The position numbers and the translations under genes were made by a program. The notes beneath the pieces were generated by a model. It had not been told where the DNA came from. It made no database searches and saw nothing but the letters and a program-made list of their open reading frames with translations. This document shows positions 26,947 through 36,328 of a stretch of 64,000 bases of DNA, in pieces; within the stretch, counting starts at the first letter, position 1, and the number at the start of each line of letters is the position of its first letter. Location of the stretch: assembly GCF_023806085.1 (NCBI RefSeq), contig NZ_JAMSLX010000005.1, forward strand, positions 1 to 64,000. Direction: 5' to 3'. Origin of the DNA: Hephaestia sp. MAHUQ-44. Lineage in GTDB: Bacteria > Pseudomonadota > Alphaproteobacteria > Sphingomonadales > Sphingomonadaceae.

Positions 26947-28350
26947 TCAATCCCCGGTCAGGATTCGATCGACGAGTTGCTTCACCGTCGGCACGAACCC
27001 GTTCGAATAGAAGGGATCGCGCCTGAAGTTCGATGCCGAATGGCCGGCGAACATCAGATTGTTTTCAACCGGGCCGCCGTGCGCGATATCCTGCAGGGTC
27101 TTCTGGATGCAGAAGCTGCGCGGATCGGCCAGCCGGCCGGTCGAATTGGTGTCGGTATCGGCCCAGGACGAGAACAGGCACTGGCTGAGGCAGCCCATGC
27201 AATCGGCCTGATCCTTGCGGATGTCTTTCTTCTCGGCATCGGTGACGAAGACGAGCGTGTTGTCGGGGGTCTTGAGCGCCTCGGTGAAGCCCTCGCCGAA
27301 CCACGTCCGCGCGCGCAGCAGGTCGTTGCGCGTCACCCAGAAATTCTTGCCCTTCACGCCGACATCGAGCTGGAAGGTGTGGTCGCCCGCTTCCTGCGTC
27401 GAGAACGGGATCTGCCGTTCCGAGCGCGCCTCGAGATTGCGGAGGAACGGATTGCGCACCGCGCTCGAATAGAAACCGGTCGGCGAAAACTGGTGCAGCA
27501 GCACCTCGTCGGGCTCGATCTCGAGCAGCTTGTCTTTCCACCCTTGCGGGATCGGACTTTCCTTGGTCAGCAGCGGGCGGGTGCCAAACTGGAAGGCGAT
27601 CGTGCCCAATTCGGGGTTGTCGATCCAGTTTTCCCACTCGCGCAGATACCAGACGCCGCCCGCCATCACGATCGGCACATCGTCCGAAATCCCGCCTTCG
27701 CGCATCGTCTCGCGCAGCGCCTTGACGCGCGGATACGGGTCTTCGGGCTTCAGCGGGTCTTCGGCGTTGGACAGGCCGTTATGCCCCCCCGCGAGCCACG
27801 GATCTTCATAGACCACCGCCGCCAGCCACTCGGACGCCTTCGAATAGGCACGCTTCCACAGCGCGCGAAAGGCGCGCGCCGAACTGACGATCGGGAGATA
27901 ATTGACGTTGTACGACGCCGCGATCTCGGACAGCTTGTACGGCATCCCCGCGCCGCAGGTTACCCCCGCGACCAGCCCGCGCGTCCGTTCAAGCACGCCG
28001 TGGAGCACGCGCTGCGCACCCCCCATTTCCCACAGCACGTTGATGTTGATCGCACCCCGGTTTCCCGCAATCTCGTGGGCACGCTGCACCTGCTGCACCG
28101 CGCCTTCGATCGCGTATTCAACCAACTCCTCGTGCCGCTGGCGCCGGGTCAATGCCTTGTAGACCTGCGGGATGATCTTGCCGTCGGGATCATAGCTGTC
28201 GGCGTTGACCGCCGAGATCGTCCCGATCCCGCCCGCCGCCGCCCAAGCGCCGGTACTGGCATGGTTCGTCGCAGAAACGCCCTTCCCCCCCTCGATCAGC
28301 GGCCAGACTTCGCGGCCGTTGTAGACGATGGGCTTCACGCCTTTGAACAC
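26947..28350 (-). CDS. NAD(P)H-dependent flavin oxidoreductase, nitronate monooxygenase family, with C-terminal cysteine cluster
   Basis: A 467-aa TIM-barrel FMN enzyme of the nitronate monooxygenase/2-nitropropane dioxygenase family. The N-terminal half holds the barrel with ATNHASTGAWAAAGGIGTI and a glycine-rich phosphate site (VMAGGVWYL). It is about 120 residues longer than classic members. The extra C-terminal part carries C384-x2-C387-x3-C391-x22-C414, a pattern that could hold an iron-sulfur cluster or zinc. The GTG at 28350 follows GGAGG by five bases and is preferred to a TTG at 28362. The substrate is unknown. It is a single gene between repeat family A and a palindromic element. 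Confidence 0.87.
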   Translation of the reverse strand: MFKGVKPIVYNGREVWPLIEGGKGVSATNHASTGAWAAAGGIGTISAVNADSYDPDGKIIPQVYKALTRRQRHEELVEYAIEGAVQQVQRAHEIAGNRGAININVLWEMGGAQRVLHGVLERTRGLVAGVTCGAGMPYKLSEIAASYNVNYLPIVSSARAFRALWKRAYSKASEWLAAVVYEDPWLAGGHNGLSNAEDPLKPEDPYPRVKALRETMREGGISDDVPIVMAGGVWYLREWENWIDNPELGTIAFQFGTRPLLTKESPIPQGWKDKLLEIEPDEVLLHQFSPTGFYSSAVRNPFLRNLEARSERQIPFSTQEAGDHTFQLDVGVKGKNFWVTRNDLLRARTWFGEGFTEALKTPDNTLVFVTDAEKKDIRKDQADCMGCLSQCLFSSWADTDTNSTGRLADPRSFCIQKTLQDIAHGGPVENNLMFAGHSASNFRRDPFYSNGFVPTVKQLVDRILTGD

Positions 28351-28430
28351 GCATACCTCCAATTGAATCGACGCCGCTTATAACGGCGCGCCGCCGCGAC
28401 GCGAACACTTTCGCCGCCTGACGCAAGCTA

Positions 28431-28523
28431 GGTTGGACCCGACTCGGGAAGCTTGCTCTAATCCCTTGTTATCGCATCGCTGTTTGCGAAAAATCGCGTC
28501 CCATTTTTTCGGACGATGCGCTA
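28431..28523. repeat. Palindromic repeat, family B (alphaproteobacterial intergenic type)
   Basis: CGCATCG (28473-28479) pairs with CGATGCG (28514-28520), and an inner GCGAAAAAT pairs with ATTTTTTCG. A conserved-looking tail (AACAAGGGATTAGAGC on the minus strand) follows. The palindrome abuts the glycosyltransferase stop codon at 28521-28523 and may end its transcript. Elements of this design are common in intergenic DNA of Alphaproteobacteria. Confidence 0.6.
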
Positions 28524-29651
28524 GCCGAAAATACCGGGCCGCCCGATCGAGTCGGCATAGAGCGCGGCATAACGCGCGATCATCACATTCTCGTCGAACA
28601 TCGCCTGCGCTTTCGCCCGATTGTGAGCGCCCACCGCCACGCGCGTCGCCTTGTCGCCGGCCAGCATGGTGATCATGTCGCGCAGTTCCACCGCATCGAC
28701 ATGCGGCGCAATATACGGCCAATTGGCTTCGGATACCATCTGGCCGACATCGCCGACCGAGGGCGACGCGATCGGCAGCCCCGCCGCCATCGCCTCGATC
28801 ACCGAGATCGGGAATTGCTCGCTTTTCGAAGACAGCGCGAAAATATCGAACAGCCCGACGAAACGATGCGGCTCGCGCAGAAAGCCCGGCAGATGCAGGC
28901 GGTCACCGAGCCCGACCAGCGCGGCCGCGTTTTCGATCGCCGCGCGTTCGGGGCCTTCGCCAACGATCACGATCCTGAGCTTGCCCGGCACGCCCGCGCA
29001 CGCGCGCAGCAGCATCGGCAGATCCTTCACCGCCCGCAGCCCGGCCAGCGATCCCACCACCAACTCGCCCGGCTTGCGGCGAAAGCCGGGGATCGCCCTG
29101 GGATCGGGCCTGGCCGCATAGAGCCCGGTCGGGATGCCGTTGGGGATGCGGTGCAGCCTGGCGGCGGGCTGCTTCCAATATTGGGTCGCGATCTTTTCGA
29201 GCAGAACCGAGGGCACCACCAGCGCCGCCGCCGCGCCCAGCGCGATCCGGCGATACATGTTGCGTTCGATCTTGAGATGATCCGCCTCGTCGGCGTTGAA
29301 ACCGTCCTCGTGGTGGATCAGCGGCGGCGCGCCCTTGGAAAAGGCGCGGCGCGCCATCACCCCGTCGACAGCGCCCCAATTATAGGTCAGCACCAGATCG
29401 AACCGCCGCATGTAGCGCGCCAGCGCCTCGAACCGCGCGACCGATGGCCGGCCGGTCAACGCCGGCGGGTCCTGCGCGATCTCGTATTTGATGCCCGGCG
29501 CGATCGCGTCGCGTGCCGATAGCGCGTCGGGCACCCCCGACACGATCGTATGCCGCGCCGCATCGCCGAACGCGTTCATCAGCCGCACCGCGCGCGCTTC
29601 CTTGCCGCCGAGATCGAAGGCGGAGTGGAGGTGGAGGATATTGACCGGCAT
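28521..29651 (-). CDS. Glycosyltransferase family 4 protein
   Basis: A 376-aa GT-B fold glycosyltransferase that moves a sugar from a nucleotide sugar to an unknown acceptor. The N-terminal domain begins MPVNILHLHSAFDLGGKE, with the GG donor/acceptor loop. The C-terminal donor domain has GSLAGLRAVKD, VIVGEGPERAAIE and the E-x7-E motif region SEQFPISVIEAMAAGLP. The start at 29651 places HLHSAFDLGG at the usual position. It is a lone gene rather than part of a polysaccharide cluster, 82 bases after the SDR gene on the same strand, so possibly the last gene of that operon. Confidence 0.88.
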   Translation of the reverse strand: MPVNILHLHSAFDLGGKEARAVRLMNAFGDAARHTIVSGVPDALSARDAIAPGIKYEIAQDPPALTGRPSVARFEALARYMRRFDLVLTYNWGAVDGVMARRAFSKGAPPLIHHEDGFNADEADHLKIERNMYRRIALGAAAALVVPSVLLEKIATQYWKQPAARLHRIPNGIPTGLYAARPDPRAIPGFRRKPGELVVGSLAGLRAVKDLPMLLRACAGVPGKLRIVIVGEGPERAAIENAAALVGLGDRLHLPGFLREPHRFVGLFDIFALSSKSEQFPISVIEAMAAGLPIASPSVGDVGQMVSEANWPYIAPHVDAVELRDMITMLAGDKATRVAVGAHNRAKAQAMFDENVMIARYAALYADSIGRPGIFG

Positions 29652-29733
29652 GTGGGTGGCGCGCTTAGCCCGATTCGGCGGCGGCGTCATCCCGTTCGAC
29701 CTCCGCCTGCAGCCATCGTGCCCGATCGCATGG

Positions 29734-30531
29734 TCACACGGCGGTCTTGCCGAATTCCTGTCGCGTCACCGGATGGCTCGACGACAGCCCGCCATCGACG
29801 ACGATCGCCTGCCCGTTGATGTAGCTCGCCTCGTCCGAGGCAAGGAACAGCGCGACCCGGCCGATCTCCTCGGGCTCGCCGCCGCGCCGCAGCGGATTGA
29901 GGCGGCCGATCCGGTCCTCCTTGCCCTGCTCGCGGGCATAGTCGTAGGCGCGCTTCGTCATCCCGGTCTCGATCAAGCCGGGGCAGATCGCGTTGACGCG
30001 GACATTGGAGCCCGACAATTGCTGCGCGGCAAGCTGGACGAGGCTGATGACGCCCGCCTTCGAGGCCGAATAGGCCGGGCCGCCCGCGCCCGATCGCAAG
30101 CCCGCGACGCTCGCCGTGCACACGATCGCTCCCTTGCCGCGCTCGACGATCCGGGGCGCGGCGTGCTTGATTGCGAGGAACGGGCCGATGAGATTGACTC
30201 GTAATACCTCCGCCCACGTCTCAGGCGTATCCTCGAACAGGCCGGGAATACCGCCGGCGATCCCGGCATTGGCATAAACCACGTCGAGCCCGCCGAACCG
30301 CTCACAGGCCAGCGCGACGGCGCGCGCCACATCATCCTCGTTGCCCGCATCGATCCGGATCGCCTGCGCGGTGCCGCCATCCTGCACGATCATCGCCGCG
30401 GTCTCATCGGCACCCTCGGTCCGATCGGCGACGATCACCTGCCCGCCCTCGCCCGCGAACAGGCGCGCGGTCGCTCGCCCGATCCCGGAACCTGCCCCCG
30501 TGACGATGATCGACTTGCCCTCGAAACGCAT
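29734..30531 (-). CDS. Short-chain dehydrogenase/reductase
   Basis: A 265-aa classical SDR. The cofactor motif TGAGSGIG is at residues 11-18, NAG at 88-90, and the catalytic S141, Y154 and K158 (Y-x3-K) are all present. The acidic residue after beta-2 (VADR) suggests NAD preference. The start MRFEGKSII at 30531 has a GGAGGT site four bases upstream. It is the distal gene of a minus-strand operon with acyl-CoA dehydrogenase, alcohol dehydrogenase and phosphotransferase genes, so a hydroxyacyl-CoA or alcohol substrate is likely. Confidence 0.9.
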   Translation of the reverse strand: MRFEGKSIIVTGAGSGIGRATARLFAGEGGQVIVADRTEGADETAAMIVQDGGTAQAIRIDAGNEDDVARAVALACERFGGLDVVYANAGIAGGIPGLFEDTPETWAEVLRVNLIGPFLAIKHAAPRIVERGKGAIVCTASVAGLRSGAGGPAYSASKAGVISLVQLAAQQLSGSNVRVNAICPGLIETGMTKRAYDYAREQGKEDRIGRLNPLRRGGEPEEIGRVALFLASDEASYINGQAIVVDGGLSSSHPVTRQEFGKTAV

Positions 30532-30555
30532 GGTCACCTCCGTTCGCACGGGCCG

Positions 30556-31611
30556 TTATTCCGCCCCCGCCCTGACCGCGAAATCCCAGCTCGCCTTCGC
30601 CAGCCGATAGACCTGCGCTGCCGATTTTTCGGCCTGCGCGCTCGAGGCGGTGCCGTCGACGATCCGCTTCTTGATCCCCTGGACGATGCCCGTCAGGCGG
30701 AACAGATTGTAGCTGAAATACCAATCCAGACCGGGCATTCCGTCGCGTCCCGTTGCCGCGCAATAGCGCTCGGTCATGGCCTCGATCGTCGGGATGCCGG
30801 TCTCGGGCCCGGTCCGCCCCATGACCCCCGATCGCCCCTCGGGCGCGGTCACCCAGCTCATCAGAAAATACGAAAAATCGGCGAGCGGATCGCCCAGCGT
30901 CGACAATTCCCAGTCGAGCACCGCAATGACGTCGGGCGCCTCCTTCGCGAAGATCATATTGTCGATGCGGTAATCGCCGTGGACGATTCCGGTCCGCGTC
31001 TGCGGCGGGATCGTCGCGGCGAGAAAGTCGATCAGCCGCTCGACCTCGGGCATGTGTTCGGTTTCGCTCATGCGATATTGCTTGGTCCAGCGCGCGACCT
31101 GGCGTTCGAAATAATTGCCCGGCTTGCCGTAATCGCCCAGCCCCACGCGCACGTAATCGGTGCCGTGCAGCGCCGCCAGCGTATCGCCCATCGCATGGTA
31201 GAGCGCGGTGCGCTCGGCAGGCCCATAATCGGGCAGCGTCCCGTCCCACAGATTACGCCCGTCGGCATAGCCCATCACATAGAATATCGCCCCGATCACG
31301 CTCTCGTCGGTGCACAGCCCATAAGGCCGCGCGACCGGAAAACCGGTCGGGTGCAGCCCGGCGATCAGTCGATATTCGCGATCGACCGCGTGCGCGGAAG
31401 GCAGCAACGGCCCGAACGGCTTGCGCCGCAGCACATAGCTGCCCGAGCGGCTGTCGATGCGATAGGTCGGGTTCGATTGCCCCCCGGCGAATTTGGCGTA
31501 GGTGAGCGGCCCGCGGAACCCCGCGACATTGGCTTCCATCCACGCGGTCAGCCTCGCCTCGTCGAGCCGATCCTTCTCACCGACCGCGACAATGTTGATC
31601 TCGCCGGTCAT
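30556..31611 (-). CDS. Phosphotransferase family protein (ACAD10/LvaA-type kinase)
   Basis: A 351-aa aminoglycoside-phosphotransferase-fold enzyme. The N-lobe holds FAGGQSNPTY and an invariant lysine in YVLRRKPFG. The catalytic loop is VHGDYRIDNMIF, and the metal-binding DWE motif follows near residue 235. This branch includes LvaA of Pseudomonas levulinate catabolism and the kinase half of ACAD10/11. Both phosphorylate a 4-hydroxyacyl-CoA so that a partner dehydrogenase-like protein can eliminate phosphate. The partner candidate is the acyl-CoA dehydrogenase at 32735-34012 in the same operon. Confidence 0.87.
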   Translation of the reverse strand: MTGEINIVAVGEKDRLDEARLTAWMEANVAGFRGPLTYAKFAGGQSNPTYRIDSRSGSYVLRRKPFGPLLPSAHAVDREYRLIAGLHPTGFPVARPYGLCTDESVIGAIFYVMGYADGRNLWDGTLPDYGPAERTALYHAMGDTLAALHGTDYVRVGLGDYGKPGNYFERQVARWTKQYRMSETEHMPEVERLIDFLAATIPPQTRTGIVHGDYRIDNMIFAKEAPDVIAVLDWELSTLGDPLADFSYFLMSWVTAPEGRSGVMGRTGPETGIPTIEAMTERYCAATGRDGMPGLDWYFSYNLFRLTGIVQGIKKRIVDGTASSAQAEKSAAQVYRLAKASWDFAVRAGAE

Positions 31612-31620
31612 AACGCCCCC

Positions 31621-32700
31621 TCAGAATACCACCACCGATCGGGTCGCGTCGCCCTTGCGGAGTTCGTCGAACGCGTGGTTGATCCGGTCGAGCGGCAGCC
31701 GCTCGGCGATGATCGTGTCGAGATCGAGCGCCCCACGCAGATAAAAATCGACCAGCCGCGGAATCTCGACCGGAAAGCGGTTTGCCCCCATCAGCGCGCC
31801 TTGCAACCTTTTGCCCGACAGCAGGTCGAGCGCGGACAGGCCCACCGTCTCGGCCAGCGGCATCATCCCGAGGATCGTCGCGGTGCCGCCGCGGCGCAGC
31901 ACCTTGACCGCGGTCGCCGCCGATTGCGGCCGCCCGACCGCCTCGATCGCGTGGTCGACGCCGCCGCGCGTGATCTCGATCACCTCGTCGGCCGCGTTTT
32001 CCGACAGCGCATCGACAACGTGCGTCGCGCCCAGTTTCGTCGCGAGCGCACGCTTGTCGGCGACCGGATCGACCGCAATGATCTTGCCCGCGCCGGCAAT
32101 CTTCGCCGCGTTGATCGCCGCCAGCCCGACGCCGCCGCAGCCGACGACGCACACGCTCTCGCCCGGCGTCACGTCGGTGGCATTGAACACCGCCCCCGCG
32201 CCCGTCGTCACCGCGCAGCCCAGAATCGCTGCGCGATCGAGCGGCATGTCGCGATCGATCGCCACGCAGGCATGTTCGTGGATCAGCATCTGTTCGGCAT
32301 AAGCCGACAGGTTGAGCATCTGGTGGATAATCTGGTCGCCCATGCTCAGCCGCGGCGGCAGGCCCTTGGCACGCTTGGTGTCGGGCGCGACGCACAGCGA
32401 CATCCGGCCGGTGACGCAGAATTCGCAATGTCCGCAATAGGCCGACAGACAGGAAACGACGTGATCGCCGGGCTTCACCGTGCGCACCTCGTCGCCCACC
32501 GCTTCGACCACGCCCGCCGCCTCGTGCCCCGGGATCGTCGGCATCGGATGCGGATAGGCGCCATCGACGAAATGCAGATCGGATCGGCACACGCCGACCG
32601 CGGCGGTGCGGATCAGCACCTCGTGCGGGCCGGGTTTGGCGATCGCCACCTCCTCGATTCGGAGTGGTTGACCGGCTTCAAAAAGAACCGCTGCTTTCAA
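31621..32700 (-). CDS. Zinc-dependent alcohol dehydrogenase
   Basis: A 359-aa medium-chain zinc alcohol dehydrogenase oxidising an alcohol to an aldehyde or ketone with NAD. Catalytic zinc ligands are the Cys in VGVCRSDLH, the His/Glu in IPGHEAAG and a later Cys (LGCAVTTG). The structural zinc loop is CGHCEFCVTGRMSLC. The NAD motif is GCGGVGLAA. Translation appears to start at TTG 32700, with GGAGG seven bases upstream. The nearest in-frame ATGs lie inside the preceding gene. It sits between the acyl-CoA dehydrogenase and phosphotransferase genes. Confidence 0.9.
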   Translation of the reverse strand: MKAAVLFEAGQPLRIEEVAIAKPGPHEVLIRTAAVGVCRSDLHFVDGAYPHPMPTIPGHEAAGVVEAVGDEVRTVKPGDHVVSCLSAYCGHCEFCVTGRMSLCVAPDTKRAKGLPPRLSMGDQIIHQMLNLSAYAEQMLIHEHACVAIDRDMPLDRAAILGCAVTTGAGAVFNATDVTPGESVCVVGCGGVGLAAINAAKIAGAGKIIAVDPVADKRALATKLGATHVVDALSENAADEVIEITRGGVDHAIEAVGRPQSAATAVKVLRRGGTATILGMMPLAETVGLSALDLLSGKRLQGALMGANRFPVEIPRLVDFYLRGALDLDTIIAERLPLDRINHAFDELRKGDATRSVVVF

Positions 32701-32734
32701 GAGCCTACCTCCAACGTCCGTAACCGATTGCCGA

Positions 32735-34012
32735 CTAGCGCCGCACCATTTCCTTCGCTGCCACCGCATCGGGCAGATCGGCATATTTCCCGAATTCGTG
32801 CCGTGCGATCGCGCGATTGTGAACCTCGTCGGGGCCGTCGGCGAAACGCAGCGTCCGCATCGCAGCCCAGGCGTGCGCAAGCCCGAAATCCTGGCTCACC
32901 CCGCCGCCGCCATGCGCCTGGATCGCATCGTCGAGGATCTGGAGCGCCATCGTCGGCGCCGCCACCTTGACCATCGCGATTTCCTGCTGCGCCGCCTTGT
33001 TGCCCGCCTTGTCCATCATGTCGGCGGCCTTGAGGCACAACAGCCGCGTCATCTCGATATCGATCCGCGCCTTGGCGATCCGCTGTTCCCACACCGAATG
33101 ATCGGCGATGCGCTTGCCGAACGCGACGCGGGTCAGCAGCCGTTTGGCCATCGCCTCGATCGCGGCTTCCGCCACCCCGATCGTGCGCATGCAATGGTGG
33201 ATGCGCCCCGGCCCGAGGCGCCCCTGCGCGATCTCGAAGCCGCGCCCCTCGCCGAGCAGCATATTCTCGACCGGCACACGGACGTTTTCGAGCAGCACTT
33301 CGCCATGGCCGTGCGGGGCGTGGTCATAACCATAGACCGACAGCATCCGCTCGATCGTGACCCCGGGCGTCTCCATCTCGAGGATCAGCATCGATTGCTG
33401 GGTGTGGCGACTGGCTTGCGTGTCGGTCTTGCCCATCAGGATCGCGACCTTGCAGCGGGGATCGCCGACTCCGCTCGACCACCATTTGCGGCCGTTGACG
33501 ATATAATGGTCGCCGTCACGCACCATGCTGGTCTGGATATTGGTGGCGTCGGACGAGGCGACCGCGGGCTCGGTCATCAGGAAGGCGGAGCGGATCTCGC
33601 CGTTCATCAGCGGGCGGAGCCAGCGTTCCTTCTGCGCGCGCGTGCCGTAGCGGTGGAACACTTCCATATTGCCCGTATCGGGCGCCGAGCAGTTGAAACA
33701 CTCGCTCGCCCAGCCGATCCTGCCCATTTCCTCGGCACATAACGCATATTCGAGATTGGTGAGCTGTTCGCCCTCGAACACGAACGAATCGTCGACATGG
33801 ACGCGGCCCGATTGCGGCGGCATGAAGAAATTCCATAGCCCCGCGGCTTTCGCCTTCGCCTTGACCTCTTCGATGACGCCAAGCACTTTCCAGCGCTCGC
33901 CATCATCCGCCTCGGCATCGTGTTCGGCCTGCCGCGGACGGATCTCGCGATCGATGAAATCGCGCACGCGATCGCGCCAGTGCGTCTCGCGGTCCGAAAG
34001 CGTGAAATCCAT
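32735..34012 (-). CDS. Acyl-CoA dehydrogenase family protein (ACAD11/LvaC-like)
   Basis: A 425-aa FAD acyl-CoA dehydrogenase-fold protein with the three usual domains. It shows [15 protein letters not shown] in the FAD-binding loop, [12 protein letters not shown] and the C-terminal helix motif [11 protein letters not shown]. The long N-terminal helix and NGRKWWSSG type match the ACAD10/11 branch rather than classical FadE. Together with the phosphotransferase gene it suggests handling of 4-hydroxyacyl-CoA through a phosphorylated intermediate. It is the first gene of the operon, divergent from the tandem TetR gene, with a palindrome in the gap. Confidence 0.9.
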   Translation of the reverse strand: MDFTLSDRETHWRDRVRDFIDREIRPRQAEHDAEADDGERWKVLGVIEEVKAKAKAAGLWNFFMPPQSGRVHVDDSFVFEGEQLTNLEYALCAEEMGRIGWASECFNCSAPDTGNMEVFHRYGTRAQKERWLRPLMNGEIRSAFLMTEPAVASSDATNIQTSMVRDGDHYIVNGRKWWSSGVGDPRCKVAILMGKTDTQASRHTQQSMLILEMETPGVTIERMLSVYGYDHAPHGHGEVLLENVRVPVENMLLGEGRGFEIAQGRLGPGRIHHCMRTIGVAEAAIEAMAKRLLTRVAFGKRIADHSVWEQRIAKARIDIEMTRLLCLKAADMMDKAGNKAAQQEIAMVKVAAPTMALQILDDAIQAHGGGGVSQDFGLAHAWAAMRTLRFADGPDEVHNRAIARHEFGKYADLPDAVAAKEMVRR

Positions 34013-34055
34013 ACCGCCATCCCTTCCCGTGTCGCTTCGGCTTCAGCCTAGTCCA

Positions 34056-34071
34056 TACCCGATATTCGGTA
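34056..34071. promoter_or_regulatory. Imperfect palindrome, candidate TetR operator
   Basis: TACC-CG-ATAT-TC-GGTA is symmetric at 12 of 16 positions. It lies 44 bases before the acyl-CoA dehydrogenase start, in the gap shared with the tandem TetR gene. A second small inverted repeat, CTTCG-AAA-CGAAG, is at 34151-34163. The TetR product probably binds one or both. Confidence 0.4.
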
Positions 34072-34179
34072 AAGCGCTCTCACCGCCCTTCAGCGTCGCC
34101 TCTGACCTTCAAGCGCCACGATCTCGCCTCGGCGCAAAAAGCTACTGTTCCTTCGAAACGAAGCTGGTAATCTAGCAAC

Positions 34180-35424
34180 ATGCACGGGGCGCAACCGGTA
34201 TCACAGAGCGACGATGGCGGCACGAAGCGATTTCGTGCCAAGCGCGATGCGATTCTCGCCGCCGCCGCCGAGACGATCAACGCCCAGAGCGCGAAGGGGA
34301 TGACCTTCGCCGATGTCGCGCGGCGGGTCGGGCTCAACACCACCAGCGTCACTTACTATTTCAAACGCAAGGACGATCTCGCCGCGGCCTGTTTCGAGCA
34401 TACGCTCGACACGCTGATGGCGATGCTCGACGAGGCGCACAAAGAGCCGACCCCCGAGGCCCGCGTCTCACGCTATCTCGCGATCAACATGGCGCGCCTC
34501 GGCCGGATCGAGCGCGGCGAGGAGACCGCGTTCGCGGTGCTGTCCGATCTGCGGGCGATGGAGGAACCGTATCGCGAACCGCTGCTCGCGGGCTGGCGCG
34601 AGGTGTTCCGCAAGACGCGCGCGCTATGGGGCAACGTCACCGACAAGGCGCGGCACGATTTGTTCGGCGCGCGCGCGCACGTGTTGCTCGAGAACACCTT
34701 CTGGCTTCCGGTCTGGCTCGATCGCTACGATCCCGATCAATATGATCGCGTCGAGCAGCGGCTGATGGAGGTGTTCGCGCACGGGATCGCCGCGTCGGAC
34801 GAGCAATGGGCCCCCGATCTGATCGACCTCGAACACGATCAGGCCGAGCCGGGGCGCGAGCAATTCCTGCGTGCCGCCACGCGCCTCATCAACGAACTCG
34901 GCTATCGCGGCGCCTCGGTGCAGCGGATCGCGAGCGAATTGAACGTCACCAAGGGTAGTTTCTACCATCATCTCGATGCCAAAGATGATCTCGTCATCGC
35001 CTGCTACAAGCGCAGCTTCGATACGATCGCCACAACGCAGCGGCTCGCCGATCAGCGCGGCGGTGCGCAGTGGCATCGGTTGTCGAGCATCATCGCGACG
35101 CTGCTCGACGTCCAATTTTCGGAACGCGGGCCGTTGCTGCGCACCACGGCGCTGCACGGCCTTCCGCCGGGGGTGCGACAGGCGATGGTCGATCGCTCGA
35201 ACCGGATCGCGCGCCGCTATGCCGGCACCATCGCCGATGGCATCGCCGGCGGATCGGTGCGCGCGATCGATCCGCTGATCGCGGCGCAGACGCTGATGGC
35301 GCTGCAAAATGCCGCGTTCGACATGCGCAAATGGGCCTCGACGATGCCCCGCGATCGCGCGGTCGCGCTCTACGCGTCGACGCTCGCCTTCGGGCTGTTC
35401 GACGATCGGGTGCTGACGGCCTGA
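34180..35424 (+). CDS. Tandem TetR-family transcriptional regulator
   Basis: A 414-aa protein containing two complete TetR units in one chain. The first helix-turn-helix is at about residues 24-66 (MTFADVARRVGLNTTSVTYYFKRKDD). The second is at about 229-274 (VQRIASELNVTKGSFYHHLDAKDD). Each is followed by a helical ligand domain. Normal TetR proteins are about 200 aa and dimeric, so this chain may act as a built-in dimer with two different ligand pockets. It is divergent from the catabolic operon and is the obvious candidate regulator. Confidence 0.9.
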   Translation: MHGAQPVSQSDDGGTKRFRAKRDAILAAAAETINAQSAKGMTFADVARRVGLNTTSVTYYFKRKDDLAAACFEHTLDTLMAMLDEAHKEPTPEARVSRYLAINMARLGRIERGEETAFAVLSDLRAMEEPYREPLLAGWREVFRKTRALWGNVTDKARHDLFGARAHVLLENTFWLPVWLDRYDPDQYDRVEQRLMEVFAHGIAASDEQWAPDLIDLEHDQAEPGREQFLRAATRLINELGYRGASVQRIASELNVTKGSFYHHLDAKDDLVIACYKRSFDTIATTQRLADQRGGAQWHRLSSIIATLLDVQFSERGPLLRTTALHGLPPGVRQAMVDRSNRIARRYAGTIADGIAGGSVRAIDPLIAAQTLMALQNAAFDMRKWASTMPRDRAVALYASTLAFGLFDDRVLTA

Positions 35425-35539
35425 GGGGCCGCTTCACCACATTGTCAACCCAGGCCGCCACGCCCGCGAAAGCTCCGCTACCCCTGCCCCAAGCAAGCAT
35501 GAATTGTGGTCCGGTGCCGCGCACGCCAGATGCTGCACC

Positions 35540-36328
35540 ATGGTTAGTCTCCTCGATCCCGGCGCGCGTGGGCGCGTCATCCTGGTCGGTGCCGGTCCGG
35601 GTGATCCCGGCCTGCTCACCGTGCGTGCGGTCGATGCGCTGCAATCAGCCGATGTCGTCGTCCATGACGGACTGATCGACCCGCGCGTCCTCGATCTCGC
35701 CCCGGCGTCGGCGCAGCGGATTTCGGTCGCCAAGAAACGCGCGCGCCACACGCTGTCGCAGGACGCGATCAATGCGCTGATCGTCGCGCATGTCCGCGTG
35801 GGGTCGATCGTGGTGCGCCTGAAGGGCGGTGATCCGTTCGTCTTCGGCCGCGGCGGCGAGGAAGTCGAAGCGGTCCGCGCGGCGGGGCTTCGCGTCGAGG
35901 TGATCCCCGGCGTGTCGGCAGCGCTCGGCTGCGCCGCCGAAGCGATGCTGCCGCTCACGCATCGCGATTACAGCTCGGCGGTCAGCTTCGTCGCGGGCCA
36001 GTGCAAGGGGCTCACCGACCAGAATTGGTCGGGGCTCGCCGGGCAAGGCCGCACGTTGGTGATCTACATGGGCGTCGCCACCGCGGGCGACATCGCCGAC
36101 AAATTGATGGCGGACGGCGTTGCCCCCGACATGCCGGTCGCGGTGCTCGAAAAGGGCACGCTTGACGGCGCCCGCGCGCTCAAGACCTTGCTTGCCGATC
36201 TGGGCGCGATGGTGACCCGCGAGCAGGTTGAGAGCCCGGCGATCATTGTCGTCGGCGAGGTCGTCGAGCTTTCCGACGCGCAGGACAAACTCGCCCGCTG
36301 GGCACGTATCGCGGAGACTGTAGCGTGA
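35540..36328 (+). CDS. cobA: Uroporphyrinogen-III C-methyltransferase
   Basis: A 262-aa SAM-dependent methyltransferase that converts uroporphyrinogen III to precorrin-2, the first step to siroheme. Signatures are VGAGPGDPGLLT near the N-terminus, LKGGDPFVFGRGGEE and the YMG motif. It lacks the CysG dehydrogenase/ferrochelatase part, so another enzyme must finish siroheme. The start MVSLLDPG at 35540 gives the family length. It is the first of five overlapping genes that supply siroheme and the reductases of sulfate assimilation. Its stop overlaps the next start. Confidence 0.92.
   Translation: MVSLLDPGARGRVILVGAGPGDPGLLTVRAVDALQSADVVVHDGLIDPRVLDLAPASAQRISVAKKRARHTLSQDAINALIVAHVRVGSIVVRLKGGDPFVFGRGGEEVEAVRAAGLRVEVIPGVSAALGCAAEAMLPLTHRDYSSAVSFVAGQCKGLTDQNWSGLAGQGRTLVIYMGVATAGDIADKLMADGVAPDMPVAVLEKGTLDGARALKTLLADLGAMVTREQVESPAIIVVGEVVELSDAQDKLARWARIAETVA

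Noticed and set aside
35425..35539. Riboswitch upstream of the sulfate assimilation cluster
   Set aside because: The 115-base gap shows no conserved SAM or cobalamin riboswitch core that I can recognise and no terminator-antiterminator pair.
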